In this document: positions 1 through 10,051 of the stretch, piece by piece
How the letters are laid out: the number at the start of each line of letters is the position of its first letter
Numbering within the stretch: position 1 is the first letter of the stretch
Assembly: GCF_004168625.1 (NCBI RefSeq)
Contig: NZ_SDWW01000021.1
Span: forward strand, 1-64,000
From: Pengzhenrongella frigida
GTDB lineage: Bacteria; Actinomycetota; Actinomycetes; Actinomycetales; Cellulomonadaceae
Reading direction: 5' to 3'
DNA: 64,000 bases
The notes under the pieces: generated by a model
Seen by the model: the letters and a program-made list of their open reading frames with translations, nothing else
Told to the model about the DNA's origin: nothing
Database searches by the model: none
Program-made: the position numbers and the translations under genes

Positions 1-125
1 GTCACCGAACCCGCCAGCACCAGCGGGGCGAACCCCGCCCGCGCCGCATACAGGGCCGCGGTGTACCCGGCGGGGCCAGACCCCACGATGATCAGGTCGC
101 GGAGGGTGCTCGTCTGCTCGGTCAA
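1..125 (-). CDS. trxB: Thioredoxin reductase, N-terminal fragment (cut by window edge)
   Basis: Only the first 41 codons are visible, on the minus strand, and the gene runs off the left edge. The reverse strand opens with a TTG codon at 125, preceded by a GAAGGA ribosome-binding site seven bases away. The protein begins [20 protein letters not shown], which contains the FAD-binding GxGPAG motif of the NADPH-dependent thioredoxin reductase family. The enzyme reduces thioredoxin in the cytoplasm. Position supports the call: in M. tuberculosis trxB2 also follows the NUDIX-DUF6049-MviN genes on the same strand. The family call from so short a piece is good but not certain; another pyridine nucleotide-disulphide oxidoreductase is possible. 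Confidence 0.82.
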   Translation of the reverse strand, partial: MTEQTSTLRDLIIVGSGPAGYTAALYAARAGFAPLVLAGSV

Positions 126-221
126 GAGATGGTCCTTCGAAGAGATCGGTCGAGGGTGGACTTGTTCGGATCCACCGTGCAGCAGAACGGTTTCACCGGA
201 GGATCTGTTCCGGTCGAGCGG

Positions 222-2393
222 TCAGGACACGCCCACCTCGGCGAGCTCGAGCCGGTTCTTGCCGTCGGCCGTCTGCGGCAGCGAGGTGAACCACAGCACG
301 ATGCTCTGGGTCTCGGTCGGTGCGGAGAGCGTCAGGACCGTCGTGCCGCCGAGGGTTCCCGACGCCAGGACGTCTCCCTGGTTCGGGGTCGACGGATCCG
401 TGGCCCGGACCTCGACCTGCCCGCCTGTGCCGTTGACCTGCAGGGTCACGGTGGAGACGTTCGCCGGGGCCTGGAGGGACACCGCGTAGCCGACGCCCTC
501 CTTCAGGCCGGAGAATTCCGGCGAGTTGAACGTGCGGGTGAACCAGAAGGTCCCGGGGTCGCCGTCGATCGCGAGCGGGGCGGCCTCGGGGTGCTCGTTG
601 TCGTCGCCGGCGGGCGGCGGGTCGAGCGACTGGCCCGAGACGATCGCGGGTGCCGCACCGGGCTCCACAGCCGGGGCCGGGGCGGCATCGGGCTCAGCGG
701 CGGGGGCCTCCTCGGCGGGAGCGCTGACCGTCGGGAGCGGATCGCTGCGCGGCGGCGCGTCCCGGATCGGGGCCGTCAGGGCCTGGAGCGCGAGGTAGAG
801 CCCGATCACCACGGCGATCACGACGACGGCGAGCACGAGGCGCGTCGGGTCGAACCGCTTGGTCGCGACCTGCTCCCGTGCGGAGACGACCTCGTCGAAG
901 GCCCGCGGGCCGGTGCCTTCCCGGCCGGCAGCGGGTCCACCGGTGGGTCCCGCTGTGGGTCCCGCTGTGGGTCCGGCGACGGAGGGACCACCCACCACGG
1001 CCCCCGCGGCGCGCGGGAGCGGCGCGCTGCGTCGCTCGTCGTCCACCGCAGGCGCGGGTCGGGGCGGGGCCGCGGGCGCCGCGGGTGGCGTGGTCGGCGT
1101 CGGCGGCAGGGCCCGCGACGAGCTCGGTTCCGCCGGCGGGAACGCGGGCGGGGGAGTCGAGGCGACCACTGCGGTCGGGACCACTGCGGTCGGGGCCGCG
1201 GCGGAGTCGTCCGCCGATGCGCGCGCCGTCTGAGCCGACGCGCGCGCCGCTTCGGCCGCGGCGGCCTGCGCAGCGTCAGCCGTGCGGGCGGACGCGTCCC
1301 GGGCTGCTGACGAGGCTGCTGCAGCGCCGACAACTGCCGCAGCGCCCGCACCGACCCCGGACACGGCACCGAACTGGCTGGACCGGGCCGGGGCCGCGGC
1401 GGGAGGGGTCGCCGGGCGAGCGGCGGTACCGGGCGGCTGCGCGGCGAACGCGGAGCGGACCGACTGACGCTGCACCGTCGGGGGCGCCGACACCGGGGCG
1501 GGCTCCACCGCGGCAGCCTTGGCGTCCGCAGCGGCCTTGCGGGCGGACCGGGCCGAGGTGGTCGTCGGGTCCCACTGCGGCTCCTTGGCGGCTGCGAGGA
1601 GGTCGCGTGCACGGATGCTGCCCCACGGCTCGAGCTCGAGGACGAGCTCGGCCGGGCTGTGCGGCCCGTCGTCGTTCGGCCCGAGAGTGACGGCGCAGAG
1701 GGTGTCGAGGTCGTTCGGGATGCCAGCCACCAGCTCGGAGGGCGCGATGGGGCGACCCTCGACGAGCGGGGCCGCGGGGAGCTGGGCGGTCGCGCTGGCG
1801 GGGTCGTCGGTGCCGAACGCGGCTCCGGGCCACCGGCCGGTGAGCGACGCATAGAGCAGGGCGACGAGGCCGACCGTGTCCGCGCGGGTCGTCGACCGAG
1901 CGTCGCCGATGCCCTGCCCCAGGAGCGCGCCGTCGACGGCGAGGCCGGTGATCAGCACCCGGTCGTCGGCCGCGAGGTGGAGGACGGAGGGGCGCAGCGT
2001 CAGGTGGTGCACTCCCCGGCGTCGAGCGGCCTCGAGCGCGGCGGCGGCCTCGCCCACGATGGCGCGCGCCTGGTCGGCGGGCAGCGGACCGCGTGAGACG
2101 AGCTGGGCCAACGACGGGCCGGTGACCGGCTCGGTGATCATGTACGCGACGCCCTCGTGGTCGCCGACGTCGAGCACGCGCACCAGGCGCGGATCGGCGA
2201 CGAGCGCCGCGCGGCGGGCGGCGTCGACCGCCTGCGGCACGCGGCCCTCGGTGAGGAGGGCGACCCGAACGCCTCGATCCAGGATCTGGTCGTTCGCGTC
2301 CCAGGCGGCGGCACCGACGAGGTCCGACGGGATAGGTCGCAGCAGCCGATACCGGCCCGCCAGCAAGGTGCCTTGTCCGACGACGCCGTCCAC
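222..2393 (-). CDS. Membrane pseudokinase linked to MurJ
   Basis: A 723-residue protein whose first ~270 residues have a Ser/Thr-kinase-like fold but lack the catalytic residues. The loop that should read HRDLKPxN reads HHLTLRPSVLHL, the DFG position reads ITGLAVDG, and the VAIK lysine position reads VRVALLTE. A long Ala/Pro/Thr-rich linker (about 280-510) contains short repeats. One membrane helix (about 518-538) follows, then an extracellular beta-sandwich-like domain with a discoidin-type DGDPGTFWFT motif. In M. tuberculosis the same modules form the C-terminal part of MviN (Rv3910), whose phosphorylated pseudokinase binds FhaA to regulate peptidoglycan synthesis. Here the part is a separate gene directly after murJ. 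The GTG start at 2393 has a GGGGAGG site upstream. Regulation of MurJ is inference from family and context. Confidence 0.85.
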   Translation of the reverse strand: MDGVVGQGTLLAGRYRLLRPIPSDLVGAAAWDANDQILDRGVRVALLTEGRVPQAVDAARRAALVADPRLVRVLDVGDHEGVAYMITEPVTGPSLAQLVSRGPLPADQARAIVGEAAAALEAARRRGVHHLTLRPSVLHLAADDRVLITGLAVDGALLGQGIGDARSTTRADTVGLVALLYASLTGRWPGAAFGTDDPASATAQLPAAPLVEGRPIAPSELVAGIPNDLDTLCAVTLGPNDDGPHSPAELVLELEPWGSIRARDLLAAAKEPQWDPTTTSARSARKAAADAKAAAVEPAPVSAPPTVQRQSVRSAFAAQPPGTAARPATPPAAAPARSSQFGAVSGVGAGAAAVVGAAAASSAARDASARTADAAQAAAAEAARASAQTARASADDSAAAPTAVVPTAVVASTPPPAFPPAEPSSSRALPPTPTTPPAAPAAPPRPAPAVDDERRSAPLPRAAGAVVGGPSVAGPTAGPTAGPTGGPAAGREGTGPRAFDEVVSAREQVATKRFDPTRLVLAVVVIAVVIGLYLALQALTAPIRDAPPRSDPLPTVSAPAEEAPAAEPDAAPAPAVEPGAAPAIVSGQSLDPPPAGDDNEHPEAAPLAIDGDPGTFWFTRTFNSPEFSGLKEGVGYAVSLQAPANVSTVTLQVNGTGGQVEVRATDPSTPNQGDVLASGTLGGTTVLTLSAPTETQSIVLWFTSLPQTADGKNRLELAEVGVS

Positions 2394-2466
2394 AGGGCCT
2401 CCCCCTCGCTCGTCACGCGTGACCCGCGTGGTTGTGGGTTACCGACCGCTGGCCGGTGCGGCCATG

Positions 2467-4131
2467 CTACGCGGAGCGGCCCACGCGCCGGAGCAGGGGA
2501 CGCAGCAGGTCGTCGAGCTCGCTGACCCGCATGACCTTGAGCAGGCCCGCGTAGATCGCGGTCATGAGCAGGCCCACCACCGCGCAGATCAGCGCCGCGC
2601 GCCCGAACCCCGTGTCGGGGAGCCCGCCGATGAGGTGCACGACGGCCCACCCGGCACCCGCCGCGACCCCGGCGGCCACGCCGACCCGGACGTACAGCCG
2701 CAGCACCCGCCCGGCCCCGAAGCCCTCGAGCCGGCGCCGCTGCATCCACAGCGCGACGACGGCACCGACACCGTACGAGAGCGTCATGGCCGCGCCGGCG
2801 CCCGCGACCCAGTATTTCGGGGACAGCAGCGCCTGCCCGAGCAGCGAGCCCGCCACGACGACCAGGGCCATGCCGATCTGGATCGGGAGCATGGACCGGG
2901 CGTCCTCGTACGCGTAGAAGACGCGCTGGGCCATGGACCACGCCCCGAACGCGGGCAGGCCGAGGATCATCACGACGATCACCGTGGCGAGCGCCGAGAT
3001 GTCCGCCGGACTCGCGGAGAACTGCAGCACCCGGGCGAACGGGTAGGCAAGGACCGCGATCACCGCGGTCGCGAAGACCGTGAACAGGCCGACGGTCCGG
3101 AGCCCGAACGACAGCTCGTCGCGCACCGCAGCGACGTCACCGACCGCAGCCTTCGCCGAGAGGCCGGTGAACAGCGCGGTGAGCAGCGAGACGGTCACCA
3201 GCGAGTGCGGAAGCATGAAGACGAGGAAGGCGTAGCTGTAGACCGCGTTGCCGGCCACGCCGAGCCCGGCGTCGGGTGTGGAGTTGACCGCGCTGGCCAC
3301 GTTCGTCACGACGAGGATGCCCAGCTGGCCGACGACGAGCCCGGCGAACGTCCACGAGGCGACCTGCCCGGCCCGGCCGAGGCCCACGCCGCGGAAGCCC
3401 CAGCGGGGCAGGTAGCGGAACCCGCTCCGGTAGAGCGGGATGAACAGCACGAAGGCCTGCGCGACGACCCCGAGGGTGGCCGTCCCGGCGAGGAGCGCGA
3501 CCTGCCCGCCGGACCAGGTGGTCGGATCGGCGATGACGTCCTTGTTCGCGTTGAAGCTCCCGAAGACCGCGAGGTAGACCCCGAGCCCCGCCATGGACAC
3601 GAGGTTGTTGACCACGGGCGCCCACATCAGCGGGCCGAAGCTGCCGCGCGCGTTGAGGACCTGGCCGATGAGCGTGTACACGCCGTAGAAGAGCACCTGC
3701 GGGAGGCACCAGTAGGCGAAGAGCACGGCGAGGCCGGTCAGGGCCGGATCGCCGAGATTCGAGTAGATCGCGACGAAGACGGGCGCGGCGAGGGTGAGGA
3801 TCGCCGTCAGCACGGCGAGCGCGACCGTGCCGAGCGTCAGCAGCCGGTTGACGTAGTCGTCGCCCTGGCCGTCGGTCCGCTGGTAGGCGCGGACCACCTG
3901 CGGCACGAGCACCGCGTTGAGCACCCCGCCCGCGATCAGCAGGTACAGGATGTTGGGCAGCGTGTTGCCGAGGGCGAACGCGTCGGCCGCACCGCCGGTC
4001 ATCCCGATCGCGTACACGAGCAGCGAGCCCTTGACGAACCCGAGGATGCGCGAGACGGCCGTGCCGGACGCCATCAACGACGTGTGCTTGCCGAGGTTGG
4101 TGTGGCCGGAGGCGGTCGGGGACGTGGTCAT
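2467..4131 (-). CDS. murJ: Lipid II flippase MurJ
   Basis: A 554-residue polytopic membrane protein of the MurJ/MviN branch of the MOP superfamily, which moves lipid II across the cytoplasmic membrane for peptidoglycan synthesis. The N-terminal stretch with SRILGFVKGSLLVYAIGM and the following hydrophobic segments (about 14 predicted helices to the C-terminus) are typical. The C-terminus ends shortly after the last helix, so this version does not carry the pseudokinase fused to it in mycobacteria; that part is the next gene downstream. The ATG at 4131 overlaps the stop of the upstream DUF6049 gene in an ATGA arrangement, which implies translational coupling in one operon. Confidence 0.93.
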   Translation of the reverse strand: MTTSPTASGHTNLGKHTSLMASGTAVSRILGFVKGSLLVYAIGMTGGAADAFALGNTLPNILYLLIAGGVLNAVLVPQVVRAYQRTDGQGDDYVNRLLTLGTVALAVLTAILTLAAPVFVAIYSNLGDPALTGLAVLFAYWCLPQVLFYGVYTLIGQVLNARGSFGPLMWAPVVNNLVSMAGLGVYLAVFGSFNANKDVIADPTTWSGGQVALLAGTATLGVVAQAFVLFIPLYRSGFRYLPRWGFRGVGLGRAGQVASWTFAGLVVGQLGILVVTNVASAVNSTPDAGLGVAGNAVYSYAFLVFMLPHSLVTVSLLTALFTGLSAKAAVGDVAAVRDELSFGLRTVGLFTVFATAVIAVLAYPFARVLQFSASPADISALATVIVVMILGLPAFGAWSMAQRVFYAYEDARSMLPIQIGMALVVVAGSLLGQALLSPKYWVAGAGAAMTLSYGVGAVVALWMQRRRLEGFGAGRVLRLYVRVGVAAGVAAGAGWAVVHLIGGLPDTGFGRAALICAVVGLLMTAIYAGLLKVMRVSELDDLLRPLLRRVGRSA

Positions 4132-6362
4132 GACTTCTCCGGGGGAGGTCCGGTGATCTCGGCGATCTCCGCGATCTGGGCGGGACTGGCGCCTCGGGTC
4201 TTGGTCTGGCCTCGGCGGATCGTGCGCCCGATCCCGAACAGGAGCCCGAGCCCGAGGACGCCGGCCACGACGGCGGTGCCGACGTTCTCCCAGTCGGCCC
4301 GCACGCGCACGGTGAACGAGGTCGGCTCGGACACCGGGGCGCCGCCGGGCGCGAGCAGGGTCACCTCGACCCGGACGTCGCCGCTGCCCACCGCGTGGAA
4401 CGGGATCCGCGCCTGCGTCTCGGAGTTGGCCGGGACCGTGATGGTCTCGGGTCCGTCGACCACGAGCAGCCGGTTCTCCGGGACGAGCGAGACCTGCAGC
4501 GTCACGTCCTGGTCGAGCTCGTTGCGAAGCCCGACGGGCAGGAAGCCGGACCGGGAGATGAGGCTGAGCACGCTGCCAGGAACCACCGACACGCCGGTGG
4601 CCCGCGCTGCCAGGTCCGTCGCGACCTCCTGCACGACGTCGGCGCGTCCGCCCTCGTCGGCGCGCCAGGCCACGGACAGCGGGGCGAGCACGGCGGCATC
4701 GGCTCCCGCGGTCAGCGCCGCCGGGTCGGGGACCAGGGTGGCGAACGTCGTGAGGTCCGCGCGGGCCGAGCTCAGCGAGCTGATCGCGGACGGGGTGAGC
4801 TCGCGGTCGGCGGTCACCTCCGAGGGCAGGGCTTCCCGCTCGACCGCTGGGTCGGCCGTGCCGATCAGGGTCGCCAGCGGGGCCAGGTCGACCCAGGGCG
4901 CCTCGGCCAGCGCCGCGAGCTGCGCACGCGCGACGGCGACGTCCGGCGACCAGCCGCGCCGGGGGGCGATGAGCAGGTGGCGGGAGTCGCTCGGCCGTTC
5001 GCGCGCGACGATCGCGGTCTCGGCGAGCACGCGCTGCGCCGCGGTTGCGGGGGTCGTCTGCGCGGCCGGGTCGCCGGTGGCGGCGGTCGGCGCCGCGGGG
5101 TCCGTCTCGCTCGCGTCCGACTCGCTGGTGCTGTCGGGATCGGTGAACAGGTCGGTCAGCGTGCTGTCGGCGACGAGCGCGGCGACCTCTCCCGCGGCGG
5201 TCGGCACGGTCGCTCGACCGGTCGAGGTGTAGTTGAGGTCCAGCGCCGCCAGCCCGTCCCCGCCCACAATCACGGTGCGCGCGCCGACCTGGGCCGCCAG
5301 GGCGACCGTCTCGTGGTCGGGGACCTCGTCCGCCGGCCAGGCCAGGTCGGTGCGCGGCGGCGAGCCGAGCAGGGGAAGGGGGGCGGCTCCTGCGAGCGAG
5401 ACCGCGGTGGCCGCGACGTCCTGCTCTCCCGCGTGCGCCAAGGCGGCGAGGTCGGGGTCGAAGGCGGGCAGGGTGAACACGTCGCGACCGGCAGCGGCCC
5501 GGCCGAGACCCGTGCCCAGGGCCCGGGCGTCGGCGTCGGACGCCGCGGTGCTGAGGTCGCTCGACGCCTCCGGCGGGGCGTCCGGCCCGGCCAGCCCGGC
5601 CAGGACTGCAGGGTCGAGCGCCCAGGCGACCTCGGGCCGGTCGCGGGTGATCTCGAGCAGGTCGGCGAGCCGTTCGATCGTGTCGTCCGTCGGGAGGGTG
5701 GGTTCGGTGGCGGCCTCGGCATCGAGGGCCTCGCCCGTGAAGGGCACGGCCACCGACACCCGGACGGAGGCCTCGGGCTCGGCCGGGAGCCAGAGGGTGA
5801 ACGTGCGGGCCAGGCCCACCCGGGCGCCGTCGTCGGTCACCTCGACCGAGATCCCGCGCGGCCCCCAGGCGGCCGGCGCCGAGGAGAGGAGCAGGTCACC
5901 GGCGGGGACGAGGAACTCGACGTCGGCCGACGCGCCCGGGGCGAGCGGTGCGCCCAGCACGACCGGCTGCCCCACGGGGGTGCCGGCCGTGTCGGTCGCG
6001 CCGAAGCCCGTCCACTCCTCGACCGCGCTGCGGGTGGAGATGAGGAAACGTCGGATCCGCAGCGTCGCGCGCGGCTCGGCGATCGCCTCGTCGCTCCGGT
6101 TCGTCACGGTCGCCCGGACCGCGAGCTGGCCGTCGGGTCGCAGCACCTGGGGTGACACGGCGGTCACGGCGACCTGGACGGGAAGCTCGAGCGGCACCTC
6201 GTCCGTGGGGGAGGGGGTCGCGCTCCCGACCTCGGCGAGGGCGTCGCTGCCCGTGCTCACCAGGCCGGTGAGGACGACCGCCGCGCCCAGCAGCGTCCCG
6301 AGCAGGCCGCGAAGCAGGGGGCCGGGCCAGGGGCGCCGCGCGCGTCGGAGGTGGGCGTTCAT
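4128..6362 (-). CDS. DUF6049 envelope protein
   Basis: A 744-residue secreted, membrane-anchored protein. An N-terminal signal segment (about residues 13-45, basic then hydrophobic, ending near SDALA) is followed by a large extracytoplasmic part rich in Ala, Asp and Pro. One C-terminal membrane helix (about 692-712) and a short basic cytoplasmic tail close it. It matches the actinobacterial DUF6049 family (Rv3909 in M. tuberculosis) by its invariant place between a NUDIX gene and murJ. The biochemical role is unknown; a job in envelope assembly alongside MurJ is inferred from context. I chose the ATG at 6362, which overlaps the NUDIX stop codon as ATGA, over upstream in-frame codons lying inside the NUDIX gene. 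Confidence 0.85.
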   Translation of the reverse strand: MNAHLRRARRPWPGPLLRGLLGTLLGAAVVLTGLVSTGSDALAEVGSATPSPTDEVPLELPVQVAVTAVSPQVLRPDGQLAVRATVTNRSDEAIAEPRATLRIRRFLISTRSAVEEWTGFGATDTAGTPVGQPVVLGAPLAPGASADVEFLVPAGDLLLSSAPAAWGPRGISVEVTDDGARVGLARTFTLWLPAEPEASVRVSVAVPFTGEALDAEAATEPTLPTDDTIERLADLLEITRDRPEVAWALDPAVLAGLAGPDAPPEASSDLSTAASDADARALGTGLGRAAAGRDVFTLPAFDPDLAALAHAGEQDVAATAVSLAGAAPLPLLGSPPRTDLAWPADEVPDHETVALAAQVGARTVIVGGDGLAALDLNYTSTGRATVPTAAGEVAALVADSTLTDLFTDPDSTSESDASETDPAAPTAATGDPAAQTTPATAAQRVLAETAIVARERPSDSRHLLIAPRRGWSPDVAVARAQLAALAEAPWVDLAPLATLIGTADPAVEREALPSEVTADRELTPSAISSLSSARADLTTFATLVPDPAALTAGADAAVLAPLSVAWRADEGGRADVVQEVATDLAARATGVSVVPGSVLSLISRSGFLPVGLRNELDQDVTLQVSLVPENRLLVVDGPETITVPANSETQARIPFHAVGSGDVRVEVTLLAPGGAPVSEPTSFTVRVRADWENVGTAVVAGVLGLGLLFGIGRTIRRGQTKTRGASPAQIAEIAEITGPPPEKS

Positions 6363-6907
6363 GCCCCGTTGACGAGCACCACGTGCGCCGCCTCCGCGAG
6401 CCGTCGCTCGTTGGGGTAGGCGAGCCGCTGGGGGAGGTCGCTCAGGGCGACCCACTCCGCGATCTCGGCCTCGCCGTCCGGGTCGCCCTCGACCGTCAAG
6501 GTCCCACCGAGGGCATCGAGCAGGAAGTGGTGGACGACCTTGTGCACGCGTCGGTCGTCGCCGGTGAACCAGTAGTCGACGATTCCCAGCCGACGCACGA
6601 CCTCGCCGCGGATGCCGGTCTCCTCCGCGATCTCACGGACGGCCGCCTCCTCGGGGGTCTCGGTCCCCTCGAGGTGTCCCTTGGGCAGGCACCACTCGAG
6701 TCGACCGGCCCGGTTGCGCCGGGCGATGACCGCGGCGAGGTGCACGCCGTGCACCAAGGACACGACCAACCCGCCCGCGGAGGTCTCGTCGACCACCGGA
6801 AGGCTCGGTGGCACTGCCCGCGCCACGGAGGGGTCGATGCGTAGCGCGTGCCCGCCGGGAGGCGCCGGCACGCCGGGCGGGCGTGGTTGTGGCGCGACGC
6901 TGGACAT
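6359..6907 (-). CDS. NUDIX hydrolase
   Basis: A 182-residue protein with a complete NUDIX box, from GHLEGTE through REIAEETGI, which fits Gx5Ex7REUxEExGU. NUDIX enzymes cleave nucleoside diphosphates linked to another moiety; the exact substrate cannot be read from the sequence. It heads the minus-strand operon leading to DUF6049, murJ and the pseudokinase, and is divergent from pcnA, as in M. tuberculosis (Rv3908 beside pcnA). The ATG at 6907 gives a Pro-rich N-terminal extension of about 30 residues before the domain. A role in cleaning modified nucleotides or in envelope precursor turnover is possible but unproven. Confidence 0.88.
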   Translation of the reverse strand: MSSVAPQPRPPGVPAPPGGHALRIDPSVARAVPPSLPVVDETSAGGLVVSLVHGVHLAAVIARRNRAGRLEWCLPKGHLEGTETPEEAAVREIAEETGIRGEVVRRLGIVDYWFTGDDRRVHKVVHHFLLDALGGTLTVEGDPDGEAEIAEWVALSDLPQRLAYPNERRLAEAAHVVLVNGA

Positions 6908-7027
6908 GCCGCCACTGTAACTACCCCACGCGGCGACCCCCGGCATCTGGGGGACTCCGGACGGTCCGACTGCAGGTGAGCGGGCGCCTGCGTCCGCCCG
7001 CGGAGACTTCTGGCAGGCTTGGACGCC

Positions 7028-8545
7028 GTGCCCCCGAACGAGAACACCACCGTGAACGCCGCCCCGTCGGACCCGGGAGCCGCCGGCGCCGGGCCCGCGG
7101 TGCTCGCCGACCTCCAGCGACGGGCACTGGGAATCCTCACCGAGCTGGCTCCCGCCGCCATCGAGCTGGGCGAGGTGTTCGCCGCCGCCGGCCACGAGCT
7201 CGCGCTGGTGGGCGGACCGGTCCGCGACGCGTTCCTCGGCCGGGTCAGCGCCGATCTCGACTTCACGACGTCGGCCACCCCCGACCAGACGCAGGCGCTG
7301 CTCGCGAAGTGGGGCGACACCCACTGGGACATCGGCAAGGCGTTCGGCACGATCGGCGCCGGGCGGCGCCGGGGCGGCGAGGACGTCGTCGTCGAGGTGA
7401 CGACCTACCGGACCGACGCGTACGACCCGTCGTCGCGCAAGCCGGAGGTCGCCTTCGGGAAGACCCTCGAGGGCGATCTGTCGCGGCGGGACTTCACGGT
7501 GAACTCGATGGCGGTGCGGCTGCCGGGCCTCACGTTCGTGGATCCGTTCGACGGGCTCGCCGACCTCGCCGGTCGGACGCTGCGCACCCCGGTGGCGGCG
7601 CGCCAGTCGTTCGACGACGACCCGCTGCGGATGATGCGGGCGGCGCGGTTCGTGGCGCAGCTCGGGTTCACGCTCGACCCCGAGGCGCGGACGGCGATCG
7701 AGGAGATGGCCGAGCGGATCACGATCGTCTCGGCCGAGCGGGTGCGCGACGAGCTGGTGAAGCTGATGATCTCGCCCCGGCCGCGGCGCGGGCTCGAGGT
7801 GCTGGTCGACACCGGGCTCGCCGACCACGTGCTCCCCGAGCTGCCGGCGCTCCGGCTCGAGATCGACGAGCACCACCGGCACAAGGACGTCTACCAGCAC
7901 TCCCTGACGGTGCTCGAGCAGGCGATCGACCTGGAGACCGGGCCGGCGGGCGCGGTGCCGGGTCCCGACCTCGTGCTGCGGCTCGCGGCGTTGTTGCACG
8001 ACGTCGGCAAACCCGCCACCCGCCGGTTCGAGGAGAACGGCGGCGTGAGCTTCCACCATCACGAGGTCGTCGGCGCGAAGCTGATCTCCCGGCGGCTCAG
8101 GGCGCTCCGGTTCGACAAGGACACCGTCAAGGCGGTCGCGCGGCTGACCGAGCTGCACCTGCGCTTCCACGGGTACGGCGAGGGCAGCTGGACCGACTCG
8201 GCCGTGCGCCGCTACGTGACCGACGCCGGCCCGCTCCTCGAGCGCCTGCACCGCCTCACCCGCTCCGACTCCACGACCCGGAACCGGCGCAAGGCGGAGC
8301 GGTTGTCCGGCGCCTACGACGCGCTCGAGGCGCGGATCGCGGTCCTGCGGGAGCATGAGGAGCTCGCCGCGATGCGGCCCTCGCTGGACGGCGGCCAGAT
8401 CATGGCGATCCTCGACCTGAAGCCGGGGCCGGTGGTCGGGAAGGCCTACGCGTTCCTGCTCGAGCTGCGGCTGGACCGCGGCCCGCTCTCGGAGGCCGAG
8501 GCCACGCAAGCCCTCCAGGAGTGGTGGGCGCAGCAGCCCCGGTAG
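7028..8545 (+). CDS. pcnA: CCA tRNA nucleotidyltransferase
   Basis: A class II nucleotidyltransferase of about 505 residues that adds or repairs the 3' CCA end of tRNA. The head domain shows GGPVRD near residue 61 and the metal-binding DLDF about 15 residues later, followed by [16 protein letters not shown]-terminal HD domain carries LLHDVGK near residue 322 and conserved histidines after it, as in actinobacterial PcnA proteins. The start is uncertain: GTG at 7028 is my choice, TTG at 7019 and GTG at 7051 are alternatives, and none has a strong ribosome-binding site. The gene is divergent from the NUDIX gene, with 120 bp between them that must hold both promoters. Confidence 0.92.
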   Translation: MPPNENTTVNAAPSDPGAAGAGPAVLADLQRRALGILTELAPAAIELGEVFAAAGHELALVGGPVRDAFLGRVSADLDFTTSATPDQTQALLAKWGDTHWDIGKAFGTIGAGRRRGGEDVVVEVTTYRTDAYDPSSRKPEVAFGKTLEGDLSRRDFTVNSMAVRLPGLTFVDPFDGLADLAGRTLRTPVAARQSFDDDPLRMMRAARFVAQLGFTLDPEARTAIEEMAERITIVSAERVRDELVKLMISPRPRRGLEVLVDTGLADHVLPELPALRLEIDEHHRHKDVYQHSLTVLEQAIDLETGPAGAVPGPDLVLRLAALLHDVGKPATRRFEENGGVSFHHHEVVGAKLISRRLRALRFDKDTVKAVARLTELHLRFHGYGEGSWTDSAVRRYVTDAGPLLERLHRLTRSDSTTRNRRKAERLSGAYDALEARIAVLREHEELAAMRPSLDGGQIMAILDLKPGPVVGKAYAFLLELRLDRGPLSEAEATQALQEWWAQQPR

Positions 8546-8551
8546 CGGTGA

Positions 8552-8587
8552 GGCCTGTCCTGGGGCCTGTCCTGGGACCTGCTCAGG
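8552..8587. repeat. Short tandem repeat between convergent genes
   Basis: Two exact head-to-tail copies of the 12-mer GGCCTGTCCTGG (8552-8563 and 8564-8575) are followed by a degenerate third copy, GACCTGCTCAGG. They fill the gap between the stop codons of pcnA and the convergent MFS gene and slightly overlap the latter. No hairpin is formed, so this is most simply a local slippage duplication. Confidence 0.8.
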
Positions 8588-9869
8588 GGTGGCGCGCGGT
8601 CCGGGGGGCGCGGGCGCCGTAGACCGCCGCGGCGGTGAGGTAGGCGACCGCGAGGAGCGCGAACAGGGCCGGCGAGTACCCGGTGTCGGGCAGGACGAGC
8701 GCCGCCAGCGCCGCAGCACCGACGAACGCGGCGTTGTAGAGCACGTCGTACAGCGCGAACGCCCGACCGCGGAACGCGTCGTCGGTGTCCCGCTGCACGA
8801 TCGTGTCCACCGCGATCTTCGCCCCCTGGGCCGCCAGCGCGAGCGCGACCGCCGCCGCGAGAAGGGCCCACCGCGAGATGGTCACCGTCAGCAGCAGCTG
8901 GCTCACCGCGGCCAGCACGAGGCAGTACACGATCCAGGCGTGCGGACCCGTGCGGCGGCTCAGCACCGGCGTGAGCACGGCGGCGAGGACGAACCCGACC
9001 GCGGACGCGGCGAGGACGGTGCCGAAGGTCCGCAGCCCCGCAGCCGGGTCGGCGGGGTCCGCGAGCAGGTTGCGCGAGATGAGGATGCTCGCGATGAACA
9101 CCACCCCGTAGAGGAACCGGTGGGTGGCCATCACGCCGAGCGCCCGCGCCGGGGTCTGGCGCTCGCGCAGGTGGCGGGCGCCGGCGACCAGGCCGCGGGC
9201 GAGGTTCTGCAGGGCCGCGCGCATCTGACCGGCGTCGGTCCGGCGCTCGGGGCCGAGCAGGTCGCGGCCCATCCGGGTGGCGAGCAGGGATGCCGTGGCG
9301 AACAGGATGGCGGCGACGGTCAGGACCGTCGCGTCCTTGCTGCGGCCGGGCTCGAGCAGCAGCCCGAGCACGAATCCGATGCCCGCACCGAGGCCGGCGG
9401 CGCCCGCGCCGAGCGTCGGCGTGAGCGAGTTCGCGGTGAGGAGCAGCGGACCGTCGACGACGCGCGGCAGCGAGGCCGACAGCGCTGCGAGCAGGAAGCG
9501 GTTGATCGACAGGTCGACGAGCGCGAGCACGTAGACCACGGGACCGACGCCGCTCGTGAGCAGGATGCCGGCGATCGCCAGGGTGATCACCACCCGGACG
9601 AGGTTGCCGACGAACAGCACCTGGCGCCGCCGCCAGCGGTCGAGCAGCACGCCGGCCCACGGTCCGACGACCGTGAACGGCAGCAGCAGGACCGCGAACG
9701 CTGCCGCGACGCCCGTTGCCGTGCTCGCGTTCTCGGGGGAGAAGAAGAACAGGGTGGCGAGGCCGACCTGGAACATCCCGTCCCCGGTCTGGCTCACCAG
9801 GCGCACCGCGAACAGCTTGCGGAAATCGGGAAGCCGCAGGAGCTCCTGGAGTTCGCTGATCACCTGCAC
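8583..9869 (-). CDS. MFS transporter (EntS/MFS_3-like)
   Basis: A 428-residue major facilitator protein with about 12 membrane helices and the loop motif [14 protein letters not shown] between helices 2 and 3, as in the MFS_3 branch that includes enterobactin exporter EntS. The substrate is unknown. The GTG at 9869 starts [19 protein letters not shown], a typical N-terminus for this group; GTG at 9863 is also possible and upstream in-frame codons lie in non-conserved sequence. It is divergent from moaC and shares a palindrome-containing intergenic region with it. It converges on pcnA with no room for a conventional terminator. Confidence 0.85.
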   Translation of the reverse strand: MQVISELQELLRLPDFRKLFAVRLVSQTGDGMFQVGLATLFFFSPENASTATGVAAAFAVLLLPFTVVGPWAGVLLDRWRRRQVLFVGNLVRVVITLAIAGILLTSGVGPVVYVLALVDLSINRFLLAALSASLPRVVDGPLLLTANSLTPTLGAGAAGLGAGIGFVLGLLLEPGRSKDATVLTVAAILFATASLLATRMGRDLLGPERRTDAGQMRAALQNLARGLVAGARHLRERQTPARALGVMATHRFLYGVVFIASILISRNLLADPADPAAGLRTFGTVLAASAVGFVLAAVLTPVLSRRTGPHAWIVYCLVLAAVSQLLLTVTISRWALLAAAVALALAAQGAKIAVDTIVQRDTDDAFRGRAFALYDVLYNAAFVGAAALAALVLPDTGYSPALFALLAVAYLTAAAVYGARAPRTARHP

Positions 9870-9967
9870 GCGGGTCAGCGTAGTCGGCGTCCAGGGCCCC
9901 GTCGTCGACCCCTCGACCACCACGACACGGGGCGCCCGCACCTCTCCTCGGAGAGGGCAGGTGACCC

Positions 9968-10014
9968 CCGACCGGTCGGCGGTAGCGTGCCGGTGGCCTC
10001 GAACCTTCGAGGCC
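9968..10014. promoter_or_regulatory. Two palindromes in the moaC / MFS divergent region
   Basis: CCGACCGGTCGG (9968-9979) is a perfect 12-bp palindrome. At 9995-10014 the arms GGCCTCGAA and TTCGAGGCC are perfect inverted copies separated only by CC, which favours a DNA operator over an RNA hairpin. Both lie between the divergent MFS exporter (start 9869) and moaC (start 10052). A shared repressor site is inferred; no regulator gene is adjacent. Confidence 0.45.
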
Positions 10015-10051
10015 CGACCCGTCTTGGCGGGCGACGAAGGGATCTGGCGCG

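Noticed and set aside
1876-5232. Very long open frame on the plus strand across the pseudokinase, murJ and DUF6049 genes
   Set aside because: It runs antisense to three genes with clear family signatures and its product is low-complexity Arg/Ala/Gly sequence, as expected in a high-G+C genome where stops are rare.
8552-8587. CRISPR-like or attachment-site repeat
   Set aside because: Only two exact 12-bp copies with no spacers, and no integrase or Cas gene; local slippage is sufficient.
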